Shown piece after piece: positions 12,088 through 20,737 of a stretch of DNA of 64,000 nt. The DNA comes from Kribbella aluminosa (lineage in GTDB: Bacteria > Actinomycetota > Actinomycetes > Propionibacteriales > Kribbellaceae). Under the pieces are notes generated by a model that worked only from the letters and a program-made list of their open reading frames with translations, did no database searches and was not told the origin of the DNA. The position numbers and the translations under genes are program-made. Numbering within the stretch: position 1 is the stretch's first letter; each line of letters begins with the position of its first letter. The stretch spans positions 868,001 through 932,000 of the forward strand of contig NZ_JAGINT010000001.1 in NCBI RefSeq assembly GCF_017876295.1, in the 5' to 3' direction.

Positions 12088-13083
12088 ATGAGCGACATCC
12101 TGGACGTGGCACGTGAGCAGGTTCTGGGGCAGGGCGCTGGGCTGAGCCAGGAGCAATTGGTCGAGGTGCTCGGCCTGCCCGACGAGCGGCTGCCGGAACT
12201 GCTCGCGCTGGCGCACGACGTCCGGGTGAAATGGTGCGGCGAGGAGGTCGAGGTCGAGGGGATCATCTCGCTGAAGACCGGCGGCTGCCCCGAGGACTGC
12301 CACTTCTGCTCGCAGTCCGGCCAGTTCACCTCGCCGGTGCGCGCGGTCTGGCTGAACATCCCGGAGCTGGTCGAGGCCGCCAAGGAGACCGCGAAGACCG
12401 GGGCCACCGAGTTCTGCATCGTGGCCGCGGTCCGCGGGCCGGACGAGCGGCTGATGTCCCAGGTGAAGGCCGGCATCGACGCGATCAACGCCGAGGTCGA
12501 GATCAACATCGCCTGCTCGCTCGGCATGCTCACCCAGGCGCAGGTCGACGAGCTGAAGTCGTGGGGCGTGCACCGCTACAACCACAACCTCGAGTCGGCC
12601 CGGTCGTACTTCGGCGACGTCGTCACCACGCACTCTTTCGAGGAGCGCTGGGAGACCTGCCTGATGGTGCGCGAGTCCGGGATGGAGCTGTGCTGCGGCG
12701 GCCTGGTCGGGATGGGCGAGTCGCTGGAGCAACGCGCCGAGCTGGCCGCGCAGCTCGCCGAGCTGGACCCGCACGAGGTCCCGCTGAACTTCCTCAACCC
12801 GCGCCCGGGTACGCCGTTCGCCGACCTGGACGTGATGGACGGCAAGGACGCGCTGCGGACGATCGCGGCGTTCCGGCTGGCGATGCCGCGGACCGTCCTT
12901 CGGTACGCCGGCGGCCGCGAGCTGACCCTCGGCGACCTGGGCACCCGGGACGGCCTGCTCGGCGGCATCAACGCGGTGATCGTCGGCAACTACCTGACCA
13001 CGCTCGGCCGCCCGGCGACCGCCGACCTCGACCTCCTCGCCGAGCTGAAGATGCCGGTCAAGGAACTCCAGAAGTCGCTGTGA
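12088..13083 (+). CDS. bioB: biotin synthase
   Basis: Radical SAM enzyme (331 residues) that inserts sulfur into dethiobiotin, the last step of biotin synthesis. The [4Fe-4S] cluster ligands are Cys67, Cys71 and Cys74 in [34 protein letters not shown] and the late [11 protein letters not shown] are typical for BioB. CAGGAGAAC precedes the ATG. The last codon region overlaps the start of bsaP by GTGA, so synthase and its auxiliary protein are translated together. The other biotin genes (bioA, bioF, bioD) are 3 kb downstream, separated by unrelated genes. Confidence 0.97.
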   Translation: MSDILDVAREQVLGQGAGLSQEQLVEVLGLPDERLPELLALAHDVRVKWCGEEVEVEGIISLKTGGCPEDCHFCSQSGQFTSPVRAVWLNIPELVEAAKETAKTGATEFCIVAAVRGPDERLMSQVKAGIDAINAEVEINIACSLGMLTQAQVDELKSWGVHRYNHNLESARSYFGDVVTTHSFEERWETCLMVRESGMELCCGGLVGMGESLEQRAELAAQLAELDPHEVPLNFLNPRPGTPFADLDVMDGKDALRTIAAFRLAMPRTVLRYAGGRELTLGDLGTRDGLLGGINAVIVGNYLTTLGRPATADLDLLAELKMPVKELQKSL

Positions 13084-13262
13084 CGTACTGCGGCAGATGC
13101 GGCCAGACCCTGACCGAGGGCAACCACGCGTCCTGCGCCCAGGCACTCGCGCTGGAGCCCCCGCGGTACTGCGCGGAATGCCGGCGCCGGATGATCGTCC
13201 AGGTCCACCCCATGGGCTGGACCGCCCGCTGCTCGGTGCACGGCGTACTGACGGCAGGGTGA
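13080..13262 (+). CDS. bsaP: biotin synthase auxiliary protein
   Basis: A 60-residue Cys-rich protein, [20 protein letters not shown] at the start. Six cysteines are present: Cys4, Cys7, Cys19, Cys31, Cys34 and Cys51, arranged as two CxxC pairs plus two singles, suited to bind zinc or an Fe-S cluster. Small proteins of this type follow bioB in actinobacteria; the mycobacterial member has been named BsaP and is needed for biotin synthase to work in vivo. The GTG start overlaps the bioB stop, which supports the same role here. It is too short to be judged by anything but the motif and position. Confidence 0.85.
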   Translation: MTYCGRCGQTLTEGNHASCAQALALEPPRYCAECRRRMIVQVHPMGWTARCSVHGVLTAG

Positions 13263-13291
13263 ACGGGGGCGGGGCCAGCTAGGGTTGGGGT

Positions 13292-14420
13292 ATGTCCGAT
13301 GCTGCGCCGCGCCTGCTGGTCGCCCTGTACGGGCCGACGTCGGCGGGGAAGACCGCGGTGTCGGTCGATCTCTGCCTGCGGATCCGGGACGAGCTCGGGC
13401 TGCCGCCGATGGTGGTCTCCGCGGACTCGCGGCAGGTGTACCGGTACATGGACATCGGCACCAGCAAGACCACGCCGGAGGAGATGCGCGGCATCCCGCA
13501 CACGATGATCGACGTCACCGAGCCGGTGCGGAAGCTCGAACTGGAGACGTTCGTCGCCGAGGCGCGTCGGCACATGGAGGACTGCTGGACGTCCGGCGGC
13601 GTCCCGGTGATCGTCGGCGGGACGAGCGTGTACGTCCGCTCGCTGCTCGAGGGCTGGGAGGTGGACGCGGTCGCCGAGGCCCGGAACGCGATCCGCCGGG
13701 ACTTCCCGCGGAGCATGGCCGAGGACGCGTACGCCGTCCTCGCCCGCCTCGACCCGCAGGCGGCCGGAAAGATCCACGAGAACAACTACGACGCGATCGT
13801 GAACGCCCTGGCACGGGCCATGGGCAACGATCCCGAACGCGCCGTCGCACCGGCCACCCGGCAGGTGGTGTTCGCCGTCGACCGCTCCGCCACGGACATC
13901 GACCAGCGCGTCGCCGCGACGTACGACCACCAGGTCGCTCGCGGCCCTGCGCGACGAGGTGCTCGGCCTGGAGGAGCGGTACGACGTACTTGCGCAGTAC
14001 CGCCGGCTCGGCCAGAAGTCCCCGAACCAGGTCGTCCACACGCACGGGTACACCGAGTGGTTCGACGTGGCCCTGGACCGCGGCAAGTCCGTCCAGAACC
14101 TCGACGAGTCCGATCGCGCCGAGGTCCGCACCCGCGTCGTCGACCGCATCCAGACCCACACCCGCCGCCAACGCGCCGCCATCGGAAAACTCGTAGGCGT
14201 CCGCCCCATCCGCAACGCCGACGACGCTTTCGCCGCCGTCAAGAAAACCTTGGAAGCCCCCGAATCACCCCGTGAGGGTGGACAGCGCCCCAAACCAGGC
14301 TCGGGCGGAACGACCGGAAGGCCGTCAACCGGAACGGGCCAACGCACCGGCGGCAGCAAATCAGCCAAACGCACAGGCGGCGCCTCCGGTCGGCGGGGGT
14401 CGCGGCGGCGTGGGGCGTGA
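13292..14420 (+). pseudogene. tRNA dimethylallyltransferase (MiaA)-like gene with a frameshift
   Basis: The first part (from the ATG at 13292) has the MiaA P-loop GPTSAGKTAV, VVSADSRQVYRYMDIGTSK, and VIVGGTSVYVRSLL. After DQRVAATYDHQ, near 13931-13937, the reading frame ends in nonsense, while the next frame continues the family with SLAALRDEVLGLEERYDVLA, HTHGYTEWFDVALD and an Arg/Gly-rich tail to the stop at 14420. One extra base (GG at 13933-13934) explains it. As read, the enzyme would lose its C-terminal half. MiaA normally transfers a dimethylallyl group to A37 of tRNA. This is divergent and may be a paralogue rather than the main MiaA. Sequencing error remains possible. Confidence 0.75.
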
Positions 14421-14423
14421 GTA

Positions 14424-14457
14424 GGCCGGGGTCAACCGTTCAGCGGTTGCCCCGGCC
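14424..14457. terminator. convergent terminator hairpin
   Basis: GGCCGGGG-T-CAACCG (14424-14438) pairs with CGGTTGCCCCGGCC (14444-14457) with a single bulged T and a five-base loop. It sits between the MiaA-like gene on the plus strand and the small basic protein gene on the minus strand, where a shared terminator is expected. No T-run follows. Confidence 0.7.
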
Positions 14458-14481
14458 CGGGTATTACGAAGGCTCCACGGG

Positions 14482-14661
14482 CTACTTGGTCTTGCCTTTG
14501 TCCTTGTTCTGCTGGATGACCTTCCGCCCGGCCCTGGTGTTGGGGTTCGGGTTCCGCTCCTGGTCCTTCTTGTTGCGAGTCTGACCGTACTGGTGCTTGG
14601 TCTCGGTGTTCTTGCCCTTGCCCTTGTGCTCGCGTTCCTTGCCGTCTTTACCAGTAGCCAT
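14482..14661 (-). CDS. small Lys/Gly-rich basic protein
   Basis: A 59-residue gene, start MATGKDGKEREHKGKGKNTE, end QQNKDKGKTK. About one residue in four is lysine, with many Gly, Asn and Gln and almost no hydrophobic residues, so it should be disordered and bind nucleic acid or another polyanion. GGAAGGGG sits nine bases before the ATG, a good ribosome binding site, and the stop is followed by the convergent hairpin. No family recognised; similar short KGK-rich proteins are found in actinobacteria without known function. Confidence 0.75.
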   Translation of the reverse strand: MATGKDGKEREHKGKGKNTETKHQYGQTRNKKDQERNPNPNTRAGRKVIQQNKDKGKTK

Positions 14662-14969
14662 CGTTTACCCCTTCCGGCACGGCCGCAGTACCGGCTCGTG
14701 TGTGAGTGTGTGTGTCAGCAGAGGTCGTGCAGCGAACTAGCGTCCTGGCCCTGGCCACCCTTGCCGTACGACGCCACGCCATCGCCCCTCTTCGCTGCGA
14801 GCCGCCGGGCGGCTCCGGATCGTCCTGTTGAAGCAGACGCCGTCTACCGGTCACTGGTTCCCCTCCGGTTCGACGTTTTGGAAACATAACCGCGCCGGGG
14901 GTTCACCTCCCGTTCAGCGGATCGGCAGGCCAGGGATCCCTGACCCAGACGGTCGGATAAGGTTCATGC
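14662..14969. other. intergenic region without recognisable gene
   Basis: About 300 bases between the small basic protein gene and the zeta-toxin pair. It contains an alternating GT tract (GTGTGTGAGTGTGTGTGTC near 14699-14717) and should carry both divergent promoters. Reading frames across it on both strands have no family resemblance and no good start sites. Confidence 0.5.
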
Positions 14970-15344
14970 GTGGTAAATGTCGCCGCTGTCAACGTGCTCG
15001 CCGGGCTTGGCACAGCGACGTGGACATCGCCGCGCGGGGTCGGGTACGAGACCATGCTGGAGGGGGTCCGGCAGTCGATCGGCTTCTACTCGCAGCTGAT
15101 CGCGACGGCCGAGCTGGCGGACGAGCCCGACACCGAAACGATCGAGCTCTGGCGGGCGGAACAGCTGGCCTGGGCGAAGCGCGCGCAGGAACTCACCCCG
15201 TTGGACAGCCGTTCGATCGAGAGCATCGCCCTCGACGCCGACAACCTTCTCGCCGCCGACGACGAGGACGACGAGGATGACGACGACGACGAAGACGACG
15301 ACAATGACGACGAGACGGATGACGAGGCGCAGGGACGACCGTGA
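14970..15344 (+). CDS. small protein with acidic tail, candidate partner of the zeta-like toxin
   Basis: A 124-residue protein. The middle (about residues 28-95: MLEGVRQSIGFYSQLIATAE, then IELWRAEQLAWAKRAQEL) is predicted helical and ends in an extreme acidic tail of Asp/Glu (residues 96-120). The GTG at 14970 has AAGG upstream; an internal ATG at 15054 is an alternative start. The stop overlaps the start of the zeta-toxin-like gene (GTGA). Gene order, size and coupling resemble antitoxin-toxin pairs, and an acidic tail could cover the nucleotide pocket of the kinase. It is not recognisably related to the epsilon antitoxin, so this role is inference. Confidence 0.65.
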   Translation: MVNVAAVNVLAGLGTATWTSPRGVGYETMLEGVRQSIGFYSQLIATAELADEPDTETIELWRAEQLAWAKRAQELTPLDSRSIESIALDADNLLAADDEDDEDDDDDEDDDNDDETDDEAQGRP

Positions 15345-16285
15345 CCGCTCCATGGGGGACTGCGCCGGCCGACGACGACCAGCACCTGCTCGACGAGGCT
15401 GAAAGTCGACGGATCTTCCGCGACCGGATCGTTCCGGACCAACTGGCCGGCGTGCCGCAGGAGCAGCCTGTCGTGGTGTTCGTCGGCGGCCAGCCGGGTG
15501 ACGGCAAGGCCTCGATCACCGCGCTGGCGAAGGCGGTCCTGCAGCGCCGCGGCCGTCCGCTCGTCCTCAGTGCTCTGACCTACGAGCCGTACCACCCGGA
15601 CTTCTACGAGCAGATCGCCGATACACCGCCGGCCGCCGGACGGTACGTCGCCGCCGACGGCCTCCGCTGGCTCGCACAGGCCGAGGAACTGGCGATCCAG
15701 GAGCGGTACGACGTGATCGTCGAAACGGAGCTCGCCGACCCGGACGCCTTCGCGGCCTCGGCTGCCCGTTTCCGCGCGGCCGGCTACCAGGTCGAGGTCG
15801 CGCTGCTGGCGGTGCACGAGGCGCGCAGCCTGCTCGGCATCCTCGAGCGGCACATCCGGTCGCTGGAGAAGTTCGGCTTCGGCAGGCTCGCCGAGCGGAG
15901 CGCCCACGATGCCGGATACGCGGGCGTCGTCCGGGCAGCGGAGCTGGTGGACGCGGCGGAGTGGGCCGACCGCGTCGCCGTACTGCGGCCGGACGGGCAG
16001 TTGGTGTACGGCAACCAGCGCGACGGCAACGGCGGTTGGCAGCAGCCGGCCCGGACCGCGGACGCGATCGCCTGGGAGCGGGAGCGCGCGTGGACCGTGC
16101 TGGAGTCGCGCTACTTCCTGGAGGCCGTGGCGCAGATCGAGCCGCTCGGGCTCGTCGCGCCCGTGCAGTGGATCCGGGACGAGGCGGTCGAGGGCACGCG
16201 TGCGGTGAACGCGATGGGACGGTCGCGGGTCCACCCCGACGCGTTGACGTTGCACAGGGCGAAGGCCGGGACGTCGTCGTACTAG
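15341..16285 (+). CDS. zeta-toxin-family P-loop kinase
   Basis: A 314-residue protein of the zeta-toxin group, kinases that phosphorylate UDP-sugar precursors of peptidoglycan. The P-loop region VVVFVGGQPGDGKASITAL (about residues 43-61) matches the family except that Ala replaces the Ser/Thr expected right after the Lys. Later family segments are YDVIVETELADPDAF and YQVEVALLAVHEARSLLGIL. With the altered P-loop the ATP-binding magnesium ligand may be lost, or the following Ser may take over. It overlaps the upstream acidic-tail gene by GTGA, suggesting a toxin-antitoxin unit. Could also be a housekeeping chromosomal homologue. Confidence 0.75.
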   Translation: MTAPWGTAPADDDQHLLDEAESRRIFRDRIVPDQLAGVPQEQPVVVFVGGQPGDGKASITALAKAVLQRRGRPLVLSALTYEPYHPDFYEQIADTPPAAGRYVAADGLRWLAQAEELAIQERYDVIVETELADPDAFAASAARFRAAGYQVEVALLAVHEARSLLGILERHIRSLEKFGFGRLAERSAHDAGYAGVVRAAELVDAAEWADRVAVLRPDGQLVYGNQRDGNGGWQQPARTADAIAWERERAWTVLESRYFLEAVAQIEPLGLVAPVQWIRDEAVEGTRAVNAMGRSRVHPDALTLHRAKAGTSSY

Positions 16286-16370
16286 GGCACTGATCACATC
16301 CTGACCATCTGTGGGCCGGGGTGGGAGGTGGAGCGATTACCGTTGTGAATCCTCAGGACGGAGGAGAGCG

Positions 16371-17684
16371 GTGTCACAGTCGGTCAGTGCTTGGCAACAG
16401 CGGGATGCGGAGTTGCTCTGGCATCCGTATTCGTCGCTGAGTGAGCCGTCGCCGGTGCGGCTGGTGCGGGGTGCGTCCGGCGTACGGCTGCGGCTCGACG
16501 ACGGGGCGGGAGGCAGTGTCGAGGCGATCGACGCGATGGCGTCCTGGTGGTGCATGATCCACGGGTACCGGAATCCGGTGCTGGACGCGGCGCTGAAGCG
16601 GCAGGTGGACGAGTTCAGCCACGTGATGTTCGGTGGGCTGACCCACGAACCGGCGATCCGGCTGGCCGAGCGGCTGGTGGAGATCACGCCGGATCCGTTG
16701 CGGCACGTGTTCTTCTGCGACTCGGGGTCGGTCTCGGTCGAGGTGGCGATCAAGCTGGCGCTGCAGTACCAGGTTGCCCGCGGCAACACCGGGCGGACCC
16801 GGATGCTGACGGTTCGCGGCGGGTACCACGGCGACACGTTCGCACCGATGAGCGTCTGCGACCCGGTCAACGGCATGCACTCGCTCTTCACCGGCGCCCT
16901 CCAGGACCAGCTCTTCGGCCCCCAGCCCCCGGCCGACTTCGACAGAACCGAAGCTGACCCCGAACTGCAGTCCTGGGCCGATGCAATGGCAGAGCTGGCT
17001 GCGGCCCATTCAGACGAGATCGCCGCGATCATCGTCGAACCGATCCTCCAAGGTGCCGGCGGCATGTATCCGTACAGCCCGGCCTGCCTGCGGGTACTGC
17101 GGCAGCTCGCCGACCGCCACGGTTTCCTGTTGATCTTCGACGAGATCGCGACCGGGTTCGGGCGGACGGGAACCCTCTTCGCCTCAGAGCACGCGGGGGT
17201 CGACCCGGACATCCTGTGCGTCGGCAAGGCGCTGACCGGTGGGTATCTGACGCTGGCGGCGATGTTGTGTACGTCGGACGTCGCGCAGACGGTGTCCAAC
17301 GGACCGGGTGCCGCCCTGATGCACGGCCCGACCTTCATGGCGAACCCCCTCGCCTGTGCGGTCGCCCTCGCATCCCTGGATCTCCTGCTTTCCCAGGACT
17401 GGGCTACGAGGGTTGCTCAGATCTCGGCCGGCTTGGAGGCAGGATTGAGCAGGGCGCGGGACCTGCCGGCGGTGAAGGACGTGCGCGTGATCGGCGCGGT
17501 CGGCGTCGTACAGCTCGGTGGTCCCGTGGATCTGCCGCGGATGACCGAGGCGGTCTTGCAGCGTGGGGTCTGGGTGCGGCCGTTCCGCGACCTCGTCTAC
17601 ACGATGCCGCCGTACGTCTGTACCGACGACGAGATCGCCACCATCGCCGCGGCGATCACCGGCGCGGTCGAGGAGGTCGGCTGA
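16371..17684 (+). CDS. bioA: adenosylmethionine-8-amino-7-oxononanoate aminotransferase
   Basis: PLP enzyme (437 residues) converting KAPA to DAPA with S-adenosylmethionine as amino donor. Motifs: LWHPYSSL near the start, the SAM-binding MASWWCMIHGYR, CDSGSVSVEVAIKLALQY, RGGYHGDT, LIFDEIATGFGRTG, and Lys286 in CVGKALTGG, which forms the Schiff base with PLP. The GTG at 16371 follows GGAGGAGA, an excellent ribosome binding site; upstream codons in this frame lack one. It is the first gene of bioA-bioF-bioD-P450, each joined to the next by an ATGA overlap. Confidence 0.97.
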   Translation: MSQSVSAWQQRDAELLWHPYSSLSEPSPVRLVRGASGVRLRLDDGAGGSVEAIDAMASWWCMIHGYRNPVLDAALKRQVDEFSHVMFGGLTHEPAIRLAERLVEITPDPLRHVFFCDSGSVSVEVAIKLALQYQVARGNTGRTRMLTVRGGYHGDTFAPMSVCDPVNGMHSLFTGALQDQLFGPQPPADFDRTEADPELQSWADAMAELAAAHSDEIAAIIVEPILQGAGGMYPYSPACLRVLRQLADRHGFLLIFDEIATGFGRTGTLFASEHAGVDPDILCVGKALTGGYLTLAAMLCTSDVAQTVSNGPGAALMHGPTFMANPLACAVALASLDLLLSQDWATRVAQISAGLEAGLSRARDLPAVKDVRVIGAVGVVQLGGPVDLPRMTEAVLQRGVWVRPFRDLVYTMPPYVCTDDEIATIAAAITGAVEEVG

Positions 17685-18802
17685 TGCTCGACGACTGGCT
17701 CGCTCCGAAGGCCGCCGCGCTGGAGGCGCGCGGGCTGACCCGGCGGCTGCGTGCGCGGGCGGCCGCCGAGGACCTGATCGACCTGGCGGGCAACGACTAC
17801 CTCGGCCTGGCCCGGGATCCCCGCGTCATCGCGGCGGCGGCAGCGGCGGTCGAGACCTGGGGCACCGGTTCGACCGCGTCCCGCCTGGTCACCGGTACGA
17901 CGGAACTCCACGAGCAGCTCGAGTCCGCGCTGGCGGCGTACGCGGGTCAGGAGTCCGCGCTCGCGTTCTCGTCCGGGTACCTGGCCAACCTCGGCATCGT
18001 CACCGCCCTCGGCGGACCGGGCACGGTGCTGGTCTCGGACGAGCACGTGCACGCCTCGCTGGTGGACGCCTGCCGGCTCGCGCGTTCGCGGGTCGAGGTC
18101 GTCCCGCACAACGACGTCGACGCCGTCGAGAAAGTACTTGCCGAGCGCAACGAGCCGCACGCGGTGGTGCTGACCGAGTCGGTGTTCAGCGTGCTCAGCG
18201 ACGAGGCCCCGCTGACCGAACTCGCGGCGGTCGCGCTGGCGCACGATGCAGTACTGCTGGTCGACGAGGCGCACGGGCTGGGCGTCAGCGGCGACGGGCA
18301 CGGTTCGGTCCGCGGGGCAGGCCTCGCCGGGCTCGACCATGTCGTGGTCACGATGACGCTGTCGAAGTCGCTGGCGTCGCAGGGCGGCGTCGTACTCGGG
18401 CCGTCGGTGTTGCGCGATCACCTGATCAACCGCGCGCGCCCGTTCATCTACGACACCGGGCTGAATCCCTCCGCGTGTGCGGCGGCCCTTGCCGCGTTGC
18501 GGGTGCTGGAGGCGGAGCCGGATCGCCCTGCCGCGGTACATGCCGCCGCGGCGCGGTTGGCGGCCGCCGCTGGAGTGCCGCCGTCGCGGGGCGCGGTGGT
18601 CTCGGTGCCGATGCCAGGTCCGCGGGAGACTGTGCGGGCGGCCGAGCTGTGTCTGGAGAACGGCGTACGGGTCGGGAGCTTCCGGCCGCCGTCGGTTCCG
18701 GACGGGATCTCCCGGGTGCGGCTCACCGCGCACGCCGGACTGTCAGCAACGGACCTCGATCGCGCCTGCGCCGTGATCGCCGACGCGATCGGGCGCTCAT
18801 GA
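17684..18802 (+). CDS. bioF: 8-amino-7-oxononanoate synthase
   Basis: PLP enzyme (372 residues) that condenses pimeloyl thioester with L-alanine to give KAPA. Motifs: NDYLGLARDPRV, GTGSTASRLVTGTTELHEQLE, AFSSGYLANLGI, LLVDEAHGLGVSG and Lys228 in MTLSKSLASQGG for PLP. The ATG overlaps the bioA stop (ATGA). Length is slightly below the ~385 of well-studied BioF, mostly from a short N-terminus. Confidence 0.96.
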   Translation: MLDDWLAPKAAALEARGLTRRLRARAAAEDLIDLAGNDYLGLARDPRVIAAAAAAVETWGTGSTASRLVTGTTELHEQLESALAAYAGQESALAFSSGYLANLGIVTALGGPGTVLVSDEHVHASLVDACRLARSRVEVVPHNDVDAVEKVLAERNEPHAVVLTESVFSVLSDEAPLTELAAVALAHDAVLLVDEAHGLGVSGDGHGSVRGAGLAGLDHVVVTMTLSKSLASQGGVVLGPSVLRDHLINRARPFIYDTGLNPSACAAALAALRVLEAEPDRPAAVHAAAARLAAAAGVPPSRGAVVSVPMPGPRETVRAAELCLENGVRVGSFRPPSVPDGISRVRLTAHAGLSATDLDRACAVIADAIGRS

Positions 18803-19455
18803 TCACCTTCGTCACCGGTACCGATACCGACATCGGCAAGACGATCGTCACGGCCGCGCTCGCGGTGTGTGCGGGGGAGTCGGTCGCGGTCGTGAAGCCG
18901 GCGCAGACCGGTGTCGCGCCCGACGAGCCCGGTGATCTCGCGGAGGTCGGTCGGCTCAGCGGCGTGACCGCGTTGCACGAAGGCGTCCGGCTGCCGGAAC
19001 CGCTCGGCCCGACGACGGCCGCCCGGCGGGCCGGGATCGCGCTGCCGTCGGTCGAGGAGTACGCCGCGTCGATCGACGACCTCGCCCGGACGTACGACAC
19101 CGTGCTGGTCGAGGGCGCCGGCGGTCTGCTCGTCGGGCTCGATGCCGACGGCAACAACCTGGCGGATCTCGCGGAGCACCTGACGTCCCCGTTCCGGTTC
19201 GTGGTGGTGACCCGCGCGGGGCTCGGCACCCTGAACCACACCGGCCTGACCGTCGAGGCGCTCCGGACCCGCGAGCTGCCGGTCGGGGGCCTGGTGATCG
19301 GCTCCTGGCCGGCCGAGCCGGACCTCGCCGAACGCTGCAACCTGGACGACCTCCCGGCCACCTCCGGCGTCCCCCTGATCGGCCGCATCCCCGCCGGTGT
19401 CGGCACCTGGCCCCAAGACCACTTCCGCTCCACCGCCCCCAGTTGGTTCACATGA
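18799..19455 (+). CDS. bioD: dethiobiotin synthetase
   Basis: ATP-dependent carboxylation and ring closure of DAPA to dethiobiotin; 218 residues. The P-loop GTDTDIGKT is at residues 7-15, KPAQTG follows, and the second conserved block is VLVEGAGGLLVGL. It overlaps bioF at its start and the P450 gene at its end, each by ATGA, so the four genes are one translational unit. Confidence 0.96.
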   Translation: MITFVTGTDTDIGKTIVTAALAVCAGESVAVVKPAQTGVAPDEPGDLAEVGRLSGVTALHEGVRLPEPLGPTTAARRAGIALPSVEEYAASIDDLARTYDTVLVEGAGGLLVGLDADGNNLADLAEHLTSPFRFVVVTRAGLGTLNHTGLTVEALRTRELPVGGLVIGSWPAEPDLAERCNLDDLPATSGVPLIGRIPAGVGTWPQDHFRSTAPSWFT

Positions 19456-20531
19456 GTGGTTGTCCGGCGCGGTACGACGAGGGGCTCGGGTACTGGGTGG
19501 TCGACGACCCGGCGATGGCGCGTGAGGTGCTGCTCGACCCGCAGACGTTCCGGCCCGACAACGCCGTACTCGCGCACACCCCGCTCTCCGTGAAAGCACT
19601 CCGCGTCCTGTCAGCAGTCGGCTTCGCACTTCCACCGACGCTGGCGAACAACGCCGGCGAGTCCCACCGCCCCATCCGCGCCGCCGTGGCCCGCTTCTTC
19701 AGCCCCGCCCGCGTCGCCGCCGTAGAACCGCTCGCCCGCGACCTCAACACCTCCCTCGTAGCAACCGCCTCCGCCCGCCTGGCAGTTGGCGAAGTGGTCG
19801 ACCTCGTCCAGGCGATCGCCGCCGAGCCCCCCGCCCTCGTCCTAACCCACCTGCTCGGCTTGACCGATGTCGACGTACCGGCCTTGAAAGCCTGGAGCCT
19901 CGACTCCCTCGAGCTCTTCTGGGGCCGGCCGGACGAGGACCGCCAATTGGAGCTCGCGCACGGCGCGGCCGAGTTCTATGCGTGGCTCCGTGCGCGTACG
20001 ACGGCCGCCCGCGAAGCTCCGGCCGACGACCTCTTCGGCGTACTGGTCGAACTCGGCCTCACCGACGAGGAGGTCTGCGCCGTCGGCTACTTCCTGCTGA
20101 TCGCCGGCCAGGAGACCACCACCCAGCTCATCTCCACCGCGTTCCACCACGCGCTGGGCAAGCCGATCAACTCAGCTGAGCTCGTCGAGGACGTACTCCG
20201 GAACGCCTCCTCCGTCCCCACCTGGCGCCGAATCACCGCCGCCCCGACCGCCCTCGGCGCCGTGGACCTCCCCGCCCAGGCGCCGATTCTCCTCGGCCTG
20301 ACCAGCCATGGCGGCCCCGCCGACCTGGCTTTCGGAATCGGCATCCACCGCTGCCTGGGCGCCGGCCTCGCCCGCTTGGAAAGCCGAGTCGCGCTGGAAT
20401 GTGCGCAGGAGTTGCTGATCGGCGTCCGGCCGATCGAAGAGCCACCGATGATCGACCTGCTGTCGTTCAAGGCCCCGAAGCGTCTTCGGGTTGTAACGCG
20501 CGGTAACACCTCGGACAACTCGCGAGGCTAG
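19452..20531 (+). CDS. short, atypical cytochrome P450 in the biotin operon
   Basis: A 359-residue P450. The heme-binding loop FGIGIHRCLGAGLARLE carries Cys301; the I-helix has AGQETTT (from residue 218). Two features are unusual. The K-helix motif ExxR reads DVLR, so Asp stands for the near-invariant Glu. And between the K-helix region and the heme loop the usual 'meander' with its Asn-Arg-Asp-Pro motif is missing (only LLGLTSHGGPADLAFG). The start ATG overlaps the bioD stop. By position it could make or trim the pimeloyl precursor, as BioI does in Bacillus, but it does not resemble BioI closely and could be inactive. Confidence 0.85.
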   Translation: MSGCPARYDEGLGYWVVDDPAMAREVLLDPQTFRPDNAVLAHTPLSVKALRVLSAVGFALPPTLANNAGESHRPIRAAVARFFSPARVAAVEPLARDLNTSLVATASARLAVGEVVDLVQAIAAEPPALVLTHLLGLTDVDVPALKAWSLDSLELFWGRPDEDRQLELAHGAAEFYAWLRARTTAAREAPADDLFGVLVELGLTDEEVCAVGYFLLIAGQETTTQLISTAFHHALGKPINSAELVEDVLRNASSVPTWRRITAAPTALGAVDLPAQAPILLGLTSHGGPADLAFGIGIHRCLGAGLARLESRVALECAQELLIGVRPIEEPPMIDLLSFKAPKRLRVVTRGNTSDNSRG

Positions 20532-20542
20532 CGTCCTGCAAG

Positions 20543-20728
20543 GTGACCTTCCCAACGCGCCACCGCGTCCGGCTGTGGTTCGGACCGCACCAGCTGGCCG
20601 ACTACATCGGCGAACCGGCAGGAGCCGCCCGCCACGAGGCCGCGATGCGGCGCCGCTTCCCCGGCCTGAAGGTCACCAACGAGCCGCTCCGGGCGACGGA
20701 TTACAGCACTGCTGACCTGCACCGATAG
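20543..20728 (+). CDS. small conserved-looking protein, function unknown
   Basis: A 61-residue reading frame between the P450 gene and guaA: starts MTFPTRHRVRLWFGPHQLAD and ends in STADLHR. It has high-GC codon use typical of real genes here and a mixed alpha/beta composition. No ribosome binding site is evident before the GTG, but it lies 11 bases after the P450 stop, so it could be read by reinitiation. guaA starts nine bases after its stop. Family not recognised. Confidence 0.5.
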   Translation: MTFPTRHRVRLWFGPHQLADYIGEPAGAARHEAAMRRRFPGLKVTNEPLRATDYSTADLHR

Positions 20729-20737
20729 GCTTGCCCG

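Noticed and set aside
14648..14887. Minus-strand 79-residue frame in the gap before the zeta-like pair
   Set aside because: No ribosome binding site, composition like random high-GC sequence, and it overlaps the start of the small basic gene.
14593..14889. Plus-strand frame across the small Lys-rich gene and the following gap
   Set aside because: Its first part is antisense to the better-supported small basic protein; the rest has no family or start signal.
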